This document shows, in pieces, positions 5,695-11,551 of a DNA stretch of 11,551 nucleotides. Both the position numbers and the translations under genes were made by a program. Below the pieces are notes generated by a model. It made no database searches, was not told where the DNA came from, and saw only the letters and a list, made by a program, of their open reading frames with translations. Each line of letters starts with the position of its first letter. Positions within the stretch are counted from its first letter, which is position 1. Origin of the DNA: Sulfurovum sp. (GTDB taxonomy: Bacteria; Campylobacterota; Campylobacteria; Campylobacterales; Sulfurovaceae); contig DQVJ01000055.1 in NCBI GenBank assembly GCA_015661795.1, forward strand, positions 1 through 11,551. The letters run 5' to 3'.

Positions 5695-7776
5695 ATGAAA
5701 TCATACTTTAAACTCATACTTCTTTTTATATTACTTACCTTTACATTACATGCTAAACGTGAACAAATTAATTTCTCCATTGTCATTTCTGGAGGTGTCA
5801 GTCTAGGTGCCTATGAAGCTGGATACAACTGGGCAATGATTAAGATGTTAAATAAAGTAAGAGAGAAAGGAAAACTCACGGAACCACACCTTCAATCTGT
5901 AGCTGGTGCTTCTGCAGGTTCCATCAATGCGCTACTTTCAGCAATGTACTGGTGTCAAAAAGACTCCATACCTTTAAAAAATGCTGTAGATGACAATCTT
6001 TTTTATGAAACTTGGGTACATTTGGGTATTGAGGACCTTTCTATTCATGGTCAAGATCCTGACAATACCAGTACTCTTTTTACAAGGCGAGGTCTAGAGA
6101 AAAAAGGTGAAAAAATCATCGCTCATCTTAACAAACCTATTTTCAAAAAAAATTGTGAGGTACCCTTGGGTGTTTCTGTCACCAAAGTAACACCAATTAT
6201 TGAAGAAGTCAGTGGTATAAAGGTAAAAAACCAACATTTTTCAGTTCCTCTAACTTTTAAAGTTAAACACTCTAAAGCTGTCATAGAAAATAAAAAAATG
6301 CCCCCAAGTACAGATTTTTATATGTCTATTCCTGAGATAGAAAAAGATAAAAATAAACTTATGAATGTTCTATTTGCATCTGGTGCATTCCCTGGTGCTT
6401 TTCAACAGGTTAAGCTTGATTATGTATATAAAGGTAAAAGAGCTTCTCATTATTTTATTGATGGTGGAGCATATGACAACATACCTCTACAACTTGCCAT
6501 TGAATTGAACAAAAATACTTCCCATTTTTTATTCATTGATCCTAGTAATATGAGAAAAGAAGTCAAAGACACTACTAAACAAGAAGAAGAACAAAGACCT
6601 CTGGGCTTCATCACTACCAATGCTATTCCTTTGCTTTCAAGTCTTGAAATTTTTCAATCCATGAAACTTTATCAAGCCATTAACCAGTATTTTCGAAAGG
6701 ACTCAAGTAAAACACTCATCTTGTCTTCTAGATTTCATCCTCTTACAGGTAAATATTTACAGCACTTTGCGGCATTCTTAGATCCTAACTTTCGTGAATA
6801 TGACTATTATGTGGGTGTGTATGATGCCATATACCATTTGGCAAAATCTTTTAAGAGAAAAAAACTTTATACACATATTTCACAGATAGACTTAATGAAT
6901 GAATTAAAAACACGTTTAGGCTTAGATAATAAACCAGAAGCTTTAGCTGCCTATAACTTATTTTTAAATACAGAGTTTCACCATAAAAAAGTCAAAACAA
7001 CTGATCGTTTCTCTGCTATTTACAATGCATTTAATAGACAAAAACCTGATGCAAAACGTTATGATATGGATGAATTTAAAACGTTTTTATCAAAACTTGA
7101 TACACATTATTTAAAAGAATCTAAAAATTCCTTTTTACTTTATGCCAAGAGAGATATAGACAATTGGTATAAAAGACCCTTAAGACGTATTATTAGTCGT
7201 ATTACCACTCTAGAAAATGACCGTGCAAATGTATATCCAGACCATAAACCAATAGCAATCCTTGCTAGTATCTCAGCCTGGGCGGGAAGTACCTTTGTCA
7301 AAGAAAGAAGTGGTTTCCAATTTCTACCCCTCAATGTACCTCAAGATGAAGATAATGTAGGCTTTAGAACTGCTCTTAGACTTTTACCCGGAGAAGTTGC
7401 TGCAGATATAAAAAATGGTGGCGTAAGTTTTGGTTATACCGCTTTGTATTATACTGATATGAATATTTTCAATGGTTTGGAGGCAAAAGCATCCTATATC
7501 ATTGGTGATAAAACACCCGATTTCGTAAGACTTGATTTCGATACTTTTACTGACAATGGTGACTTTATGAAATTTGGTGCAGGTATAAGTCTTTTTGGAG
7601 ACACACAAGGATCATTCTACAAACGCGATAGTGCCTATGGCTTTAATGCGTATGTTGATGTAATTGATATATTTAGACTTACTTATGTAAAAAGATATGG
7701 CAATCTAGATAACAACGATTATCTTTACTTTGGTATCGAAAATATACCAAGTCTTATCTATTGGTTAAATAGATAA
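5695..7776 (+). CDS. exported patatin-like phospholipase with beta-rich C-terminal domain
   Basis: Predicted lipid acyl hydrolase with a Ser-Asp dyad. An N-terminal signal peptide (hydrophobic 6-18, likely cleavage after LHA at 20) sends it out of the cytoplasm. The patatin domain (about 25-350) shows the oxyanion glycine motif SGGVSLGAYEAGY (32-44), the nucleophile elbow GASAGS with Ser73, and the DGGAYDN motif with Asp256. Residues 350-540 are charged and mostly helical. The last 140 residues (about 553-690) alternate polar and hydrophobic positions in several short strands with aromatic residues, like an outer-membrane or surface beta domain, but the end is not the usual terminal Phe. No POTRA domain is recognisable, so it does not simply match PlpD-type (type Vd) proteins. 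A GAAGG ribosome site lies 7 bases before the ATG. No clear promoter of its own is seen. Lipase family is firm; location and substrate are inferred. Confidence 0.88.
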   Translation: MKSYFKLILLFILLTFTLHAKREQINFSIVISGGVSLGAYEAGYNWAMIKMLNKVREKGKLTEPHLQSVAGASAGSINALLSAMYWCQKDSIPLKNAVDDNLFYETWVHLGIEDLSIHGQDPDNTSTLFTRRGLEKKGEKIIAHLNKPIFKKNCEVPLGVSVTKVTPIIEEVSGIKVKNQHFSVPLTFKVKHSKAVIENKKMPPSTDFYMSIPEIEKDKNKLMNVLFASGAFPGAFQQVKLDYVYKGKRASHYFIDGGAYDNIPLQLAIELNKNTSHFLFIDPSNMRKEVKDTTKQEEEQRPLGFITTNAIPLLSSLEIFQSMKLYQAINQYFRKDSSKTLILSSRFHPLTGKYLQHFAAFLDPNFREYDYYVGVYDAIYHLAKSFKRKKLYTHISQIDLMNELKTRLGLDNKPEALAAYNLFLNTEFHHKKVKTTDRFSAIYNAFNRQKPDAKRYDMDEFKTFLSKLDTHYLKESKNSFLLYAKRDIDNWYKRPLRRIISRITTLENDRANVYPDHKPIAILASISAWAGSTFVKERSGFQFLPLNVPQDEDNVGFRTALRLLPGEVAADIKNGGVSFGYTALYYTDMNIFNGLEAKASYIIGDKTPDFVRLDFDTFTDNGDFMKFGAGISLFGDTQGSFYKRDSAYGFNAYVDVIDIFRLTYVKRYGNLDNNDYLYFGIENIPSLIYWLNR

Positions 7777-7790
7777 AGCAATAACGTTCT

Positions 7791-8348
7791 CTATTTTTTC
7801 TTCTTTGTCATATTCTCCATAACAAACCAGACAATACCTATAATAGAAAAGAGTATCACCGGTGCTATCCATGGATTAACTTGAATATAGGAAAACATTG
7901 TAATAATAGCTTCACTAGAGTAATATGCAGAAAGTCCGATAGTCAAGACAAAGAGAATAGAAGCAAATATATTATAGAACCCAAACTTTTTAAAATCATA
8001 TTTAGAAAGTGCCATAGATAGGGGAACTAAAGTTTTAATCCCATACAAAAACTTTTGGATAAATATTGCAGCTACACCATACTTTCGCATTATAAGTGTT
8101 GCTAGTGCAATTTTACGCTTATGCTTAGCAAAATAGGGTTGTATCTCTTTTTTCTGATATTTACCAAGATAAAAAAGAAACATATCACCCATATAGTTAG
8201 AGACTGTAGCAATAAGCAATGCGGTTGTCAAATCCATCTTTCCCATGAAAGAAAATACTCCAGCAGCAGCCACAATGAACAATGACCCACCAAATGCAAA
8301 AAAAGCTACTGCCAAATACCCCCAGGTCTCTAACGACGAAAAATCCAT
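7791..8348 (-). CDS. DedA-family (VTT/SNARE-associated) small membrane protein
   Basis: Inner-membrane protein of the DedA superfamily, whose members are linked to lipid carrier (undecaprenyl phosphate or phospholipid) flipping and membrane homeostasis. It has 185 residues, slightly shorter than the usual 200-220. Hydrophobic segments are near 11-33, 42-62, 80-98, 123-142 and 160-178. The family landmarks are GDMFLFYLGKY (54-64) and the re-entrant loop region FIQKFLYGIKTLVPLSMAL (96-114). In that loop the arginines normally conserved in the F-x-R-F and G-x-R positions are Lys99 and Lys105. An AGGA ribosome site (8358-8355) lies 6 bases before the ATG. It follows the ATP-grasp gene by 58 bases with no terminator seen, so it is probably the last gene of that operon. 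Its 3' end faces the patatin gene 14 bases away. Family call is good; the specific substrate is unknown. Confidence 0.87.
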   Translation of the reverse strand: MDFSSLETWGYLAVAFFAFGGSLFIVAAAGVFSFMGKMDLTTALLIATVSNYMGDMFLFYLGKYQKKEIQPYFAKHKRKIALATLIMRKYGVAAIFIQKFLYGIKTLVPLSMALSKYDFKKFGFYNIFASILFVLTIGLSAYYSSEAIITMFSYIQVNPWIAPVILFSIIGIVWFVMENMTKKKK

Positions 8349-8406
8349 TCAATATCCTAAACTTTAGTTAAAGAATCATATCTAAAATAGATTAATAGTT
8401 TTGAGT

Positions 8407-9378
8407 TTATTTTATGTTGCTAGTCTTATCATGTTCAGTATCTGAAAAATATTTGATACTATACTCCACCCGTTCTTCTACGGACTGATTTAATGTCGCA
8501 GTATCTATCATATCGAAACGTGTTAATATACCTGTCTTATTGGCTATCTGTATAGCCAATCCTGGTCTAGCATTAAGTTCAAGAATCAGTGGTCCTAAAT
8601 ATTTATCAAGTACAATATCCACTCCCAGATAACCTAAATGAGTCATATCATAACAACGTGCGGAAAGTCTTAACATCTCTTTCCAATGGGGTATCTGTAA
8701 AGCAGAAAAATCATATCCTGTATCTGGATGTTTATCTATTGGATGATTGTGTTGTACCGCATAAAGGGCTTTGCCTGTAGCCATATCTATCCCTACGCCT
8801 ACAGCACCTTGATGCAAGTTTGCTTTCCCATCACTCTCTTTGGTTGAACAACGTAACATTGCCATCGAAGGGAATCCCTTATACAAAATAATACGTATAT
8901 CCGGGACTCCTTCAAAACTATACTTTTCAAAGATAGGGTCAAACTGAACCAGTTGTTCTATCATAGCAACATCTGGCTTACCACCTAAGGAGTATAAACC
9001 ACTAAGAATATTAGAAATATGTTGGCGAATATCTCTAAAGGTCACATGCTCTCCACTGGGTTTAAAAAAGAAATCATCTTTTCTATCGACTATGACTAAA
9101 ATTCCTTTTCCTCCACTCCCTTGTGCTGGCTTGATAACAAATCCATTCAGTCCTTCTAATATTTTTTCTATATTTCTAACATCTGACTGCATACATACTG
9201 TACCCAATAATTGAGGCACAGCGATATTCACTTCCTGTGCTACTACTTTTGTTTTTAGTTTATTGTCAACCATAGGATACTGTTTACGGCTATTATGTTC
9301 TCCAATGCAATACACATTGCGTTTATTCATGCCAAGGACACCTAGTTTTTTAAGTTTAAATGGGTTTGCAAAAAACAT
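8407..9378 (-). CDS. RimK-related ATP-grasp ligase (alpha-L-glutamate ligase-like protein)
   Basis: Predicted cytoplasmic ATP-dependent carboxylate-amine ligase, 323 residues, of the family annotated as alpha-L-glutamate ligase-like, related to RimK. It begins with the family's hallmark KKLGVLGMNKRN (10-21) and the YPMVDNKLKTK segment (34-44). ATP-grasp elements: Lys83 in FVIKPAQGSGGKG (80-92, flexible glycine loop), Glu141 in MIEQ, VPDIRIILYKG (158-168), Asn187 in KANLHQGAVGVGID, Asp254 in GVDIVLD, and the metal-binding Glu267 and Asn269 in LELNARPG. All key residues are present, so it should be active. What it ligates, and to what, is not known to me; RimK adds glutamate to a ribosomal protein, but this subfamily is distinct. 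It starts 2 bases after the stop of the 7-TM gene, which argues for a shared pathway or complex. Confidence 0.9.
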   Translation of the reverse strand: MFFANPFKLKKLGVLGMNKRNVYCIGEHNSRKQYPMVDNKLKTKVVAQEVNIAVPQLLGTVCMQSDVRNIEKILEGLNGFVIKPAQGSGGKGILVIVDRKDDFFFKPSGEHVTFRDIRQHISNILSGLYSLGGKPDVAMIEQLVQFDPIFEKYSFEGVPDIRIILYKGFPSMAMLRCSTKESDGKANLHQGAVGVGIDMATGKALYAVQHNHPIDKHPDTGYDFSALQIPHWKEMLRLSARCYDMTHLGYLGVDIVLDKYLGPLILELNARPGLAIQIANKTGILTRFDMIDTATLNQSVEERVEYSIKYFSDTEHDKTSNIK

Positions 9379-9380
9379 AC

Positions 9381-10916
9381 TTAATCCATAAATGACTTAA
9401 AACGAAGCAGTTCAGTGAGTCTATAACCACTATAACGCCCCATTAATATAATCATACCTAAAAGAATCAAAAGTACTTCTGGAAAATTAAAAGTGATATG
9501 TCCTATTAGCGGATTACTCATGACAAAATAAGCACAAACAGCTACAAATAATGAGCCTCCCCCTTGCACAAGTACCTCTTTAGCACCTTCTTCTTCCCAA
9601 AGAATAGACATTCTTTCTATCGTCCATGCCAAAATAATCATAGGGAAAAAAGTGATCGTCATTGCTTCTTCAATCCCTAATTTAAAACTTAAAATACTCA
9701 TAAAGGACATAATAGTGATGACTACGATTACCACAGCAGATATCCTAGCGACCAGTAGTAAATTGAGGGTACTCAAATAACTTCTAATCACCAAACCTAT
9801 ACTCACAATCAACACAAACATAATCAGACCAGTAACGAGTGTTGTCTCCATAAAAGCCAATGCAATTAAAATAGGCATAAATGTTCCAGAAGTTCGAATA
9901 CCTACAAATACTCTTAAAAATACAACCATCAAGGCCCCAAAAGGAACCAATAACATATGTCTAAAGGCATTTTGTTCAGAAACAGGTAAAGTAAAGAGTG
10001 AAAAATCCAATATAGCACTGTTCTTAACGATATTCTTATTATCAATCAAGTATCTACTGGGTACATGACGTTTATTTACTGAAAATGTTATTTTTGAATT
10101 TTTTGCTCCAGTAACATCAATAATAGAATGACCCCCTTTTCTCCAAACAAAGAACTTTTTATCTTTTTCTATCTTTCCCGTTTCTAAGTCATAGCGTTGC
10201 CATTTGTTTTTATGTAAGACTTCAATAAGAGGAATCAAATGAAAATTTCTATGTGCATCATCAAGAAAAAGACCATTGAGTTTTTTTACTGTGAGTCCTT
10301 CATAACGTAACATATGGTACAGCATATCTTGTTTTGATATATTACTTTTAGCTAACAATATTTTTACTGCCTGAGAAGGATCTTTATCAGAAAAATCACG
10401 AATTAACTGTGCTGTAAAGGAATGTGGGTCTGCAGAACGCCACCTCACATCTTTCAGTAAATTTTTTGCAGCACTTTGTAATCCAACAGGTATATCAAGA
10501 AGTAACTCACTTTCTTGAGGTAACTGTTCCTTCTCTTCAATATTTTTTACTTTAGAGATATCATGAAGTATGAGTTCAAACGTATAATAAAGTGTTTGAG
10601 GACCAGTCACTCTTCGTTTTGCCCACTCAGCTCTCACCCCTTGAGCTGTTTTTGCTTTGGTAAATCCGTATCCTGAAGAAGATGCATCTTCTGAAATAAT
10701 ATGTACCCCTTCTTCCACATCTGGTAAAGCAAGAGAGACATGTACAGGCCTATTTCTTCCTTCAAAGGTAATTTTAGCTTCTATTCTATAGACCGGTTTA
10801 GTCTCATCTGGCATGAAAGGCATTCCCAAAATTTGTACCTTATAATAGAGCAGAAAAAGCCCAATCGAAGCTATAACCGTTGCTACTGCAATAGCATGGT
10901 ATTTTCTAGAAATCAT
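9381..10916 (-). CDS. inactive transglutaminase fused to seven transmembrane helices
   Basis: Inner-membrane protein of 511 residues from the family named for an inactive transglutaminase domain joined to a 7-TM domain. One helix near the N-terminus (7-25) is followed by a large periplasmic part (about 30-315) with the family segments SSSGYGFTKA (79-88) and EWAKRRVTGPQTLYY (97-111). A transglutaminase-like domain lies at about 160-270, and seven helices follow from about 320 to 493. Strongly patterned loops are GIRTSGTFMPILIALAF (339-355), FFPMIILAWTIERMSILWEEEG (423-444) and the tail GRYSGYRLTELLRF (493-506). There is no cysteine before residue 461, so the catalytic Cys of an active transglutaminase is absent. 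With eight helices in all, both ends should face the cytoplasm. The ATG overlaps the stop of the upstream protease-like gene by 4 bases (ATGA), and the ligase follows after 2 bases. Function is unknown; a sensing or scaffold role is plausible. Confidence 0.9.
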   Translation of the reverse strand: MISRKYHAIAVATVIASIGLFLLYYKVQILGMPFMPDETKPVYRIEAKITFEGRNRPVHVSLALPDVEEGVHIISEDASSSGYGFTKAKTAQGVRAEWAKRRVTGPQTLYYTFELILHDISKVKNIEEKEQLPQESELLLDIPVGLQSAAKNLLKDVRWRSADPHSFTAQLIRDFSDKDPSQAVKILLAKSNISKQDMLYHMLRYEGLTVKKLNGLFLDDAHRNFHLIPLIEVLHKNKWQRYDLETGKIEKDKKFFVWRKGGHSIIDVTGAKNSKITFSVNKRHVPSRYLIDNKNIVKNSAILDFSLFTLPVSEQNAFRHMLLVPFGALMVVFLRVFVGIRTSGTFMPILIALAFMETTLVTGLIMFVLIVSIGLVIRSYLSTLNLLLVARISAVVIVVITIMSFMSILSFKLGIEEAMTITFFPMIILAWTIERMSILWEEEGAKEVLVQGGGSLFVAVCAYFVMSNPLIGHITFNFPEVLLILLGMIILMGRYSGYRLTELLRFKSFMD

Positions 10917-11464
10917 TTATTCTCATTATTTTTAAATTTCTTCAACAGATTTTTTTGAGAAACATCCACAATAAAATAATCTTTTAAAAAATTTCTTCCG
11001 ATAAGAATAGGAAATTCATAAGCACTTCTATCTGTCAAAGATACAGGTATAAGTTGAGATACCTCATCAGCAGTTACACGCATTTTAACCATGTACCGTC
11101 TTTGAGATTCTCCTCCGTGACGTTTGATTAACACTGTATCAAACACAGGTCTTTCTACTTGATACTCTTTATCTGCATCATATACACTAAACTTAACCCA
11201 TTTTTTTCCATCTCTTTCAAAAGGAGTAATATCTCTAGCATCTAGTGAAGTGGTTTTGGCACCTGTATCTATTCTTGCATTGAGCGTCACTCCTGGCGGT
11301 TCTATCTTAATATATTCTGTAGCACCCATAATCATTTTTGATTCGGCTATGTGAATGTTTTTTTTATTTGTCTTTTGCATTTTACTTTCTTCTGCAAAAA
11401 GGTTAATAGTCGCTAATAGACTAAGCAAAAAGGTAGTTGTTAAAAAATATTTTGTGTATTCCAT
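10913..11464 (-). CDS. periplasmic retropepsin-like protein (so-called ATP-dependent zinc protease family)
   Basis: Exported protein of 183 residues, family PF05618/COG4067, first gene of the operon. A signal peptide (Lys5, hydrophobic 7-22, likely cleavage after LFA at 24) places it in the periplasm; there is no lipobox and no Cys at all. The core (about 45-172) contains LNARIDTGAKTTSLDA (61-76), with the Asp66-Thr67-Gly68 triad of aspartic proteases, and EFPILIGRNFLKDYFIVDV (150-168), resembling the second conserved hydrophobic-Gly motif of retropepsins. The only histidines are His38 and His116 and there is no HEXXH, so the family name zinc protease is not supported by this sequence. A single DTG suggests action as a dimer, by analogy with retropepsins. 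An AGGGGG ribosome site (11477-11472) lies 7 bases before the ATG. Family call is firm; protease activity and substrate are not proven. Confidence 0.9.
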   Translation of the reverse strand: MEYTKYFLTTTFLLSLLATINLFAEESKMQKTNKKNIHIAESKMIMGATEYIKIEPPGVTLNARIDTGAKTTSLDARDITPFERDGKKWVKFSVYDADKEYQVERPVFDTVLIKRHGGESQRRYMVKMRVTADEVSQLIPVSLTDRSAYEFPILIGRNFLKDYFIVDVSQKNLLKKFKNNENK

Positions 11465-11509
11465 TCATTTTCCCCCTAAAATAATAAAAATTCATAATCT
11501 CAATACATT

Positions 11510-11515
11510 AGTATA
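11510..11515 (-). promoter_or_regulatory. possible -10 box (TATACT) of the protease/7-TM/ligase operon
   Basis: In the AT-rich stretch upstream of the protease-like gene, TATACT on the minus strand matches the -10 consensus in 5 of 6 positions and would give a leader of about 40 bases. The whole region 11478-11551 is very AT-rich, so chance matches are likely and no -35 is seen. Confidence 0.3.
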
Positions 11516-11551
11516 CATATATATTGTAAAAAATATCTAAATAGTATCTAA

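Noticed and set aside
7140..7608. Minus-strand open frames within the patatin gene
   Set aside because: They are antisense to the clear coding sequence, without ribosome sites or family resemblance.
7767..7796. AT-only-like inverted repeat AAATAGA/TCTATTT followed by T residues between the convergent genes
   Set aside because: The stem has just one G-C pair and a 16-base loop, and its arms fall in the coding ends of both genes, so it is too weak to call a terminator.
8349..8406. Small imperfect repeat CTTTAGTTAAAG before the DedA gene
   Set aside because: Five-base AT-rich arms with a two-base centre are expected by chance in such AT-rich sequence, and no T-run follows.
8407..9378. Calling the ligase true RimK (ribosomal protein S6 modification)
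   Set aside because: The N-terminal KKLGVLGMNKRN segment and the operon partners belong to the separate RimK-like family found with the 7-TM transglutaminase protein.
10913..11464. Lipoprotein reading of the protease-like protein
   Set aside because: There is no cysteine in the whole protein, so a lipobox cannot exist; a normal cleaved signal peptide or an uncleaved anchor is the remaining choice.
11355..11540. Plus-strand open frame at the right edge
   Set aside because: It covers the antisense of the signal peptide and the AT-rich upstream region, and its translation is hydrophobic low-complexity sequence.

Overview
The window looks like a chromosomal stretch from a low-GC Campylobacterota (Epsilonproteobacteria) species, probably of the Sulfurimonas/Sulfurovum kind. 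The reasons are the AT-rich coding sequence, the good extended -10 boxes without clear -35 boxes, the very tight gene packing, and the gene order speA-cysE-aspB, which I recall from Campylobacter jejuni. The assignment to a genus is a guess. No RNA gene, insertion sequence, prophage or CRISPR array is visible, and no gene-free stretch exceeds 300 bases.

Left part, minus strand (1-1720): two genes of an Mla-type lipid ABC transporter. One is an MlaE-like permease carrying a fused N-terminal STAS (MlaB-like) domain; the other is its ATPase MlaF, cut by the left edge. They overlap by 4 bases. The substrate-binding MCE protein (MlaD) is expected just outside the window.

Centre, plus strand (1791-7776): biosynthetic arginine decarboxylase (speA), serine acetyltransferase (cysE, GTG start, 5 bases after speA), a class I aspartate aminotransferase (aspB, own -10 box), and a secreted patatin-like lipase with a beta-rich C-terminal domain. 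The 70-base divergent region 1721-1790 carries back-to-back -10 boxes for the mla operon and for speA.

Right part, minus strand (7791-11464, transcribed right to left): a periplasmic DTG-motif protease-like protein (the so-called ATP-dependent zinc protease family), an inactive transglutaminase fused to seven membrane helices, a RimK-related ATP-grasp ligase, then a small DedA-family membrane protein. The first three overlap or nearly touch and form a conserved but poorly understood module: a periplasmic aspartyl-protease fold, a membrane receptor-like protein with a dead enzyme domain outside, and a cytoplasmic ATP-dependent ligase. This is the most interesting part of the window. Together with the Mla transporter and the lipase, much of the window concerns the cell envelope.
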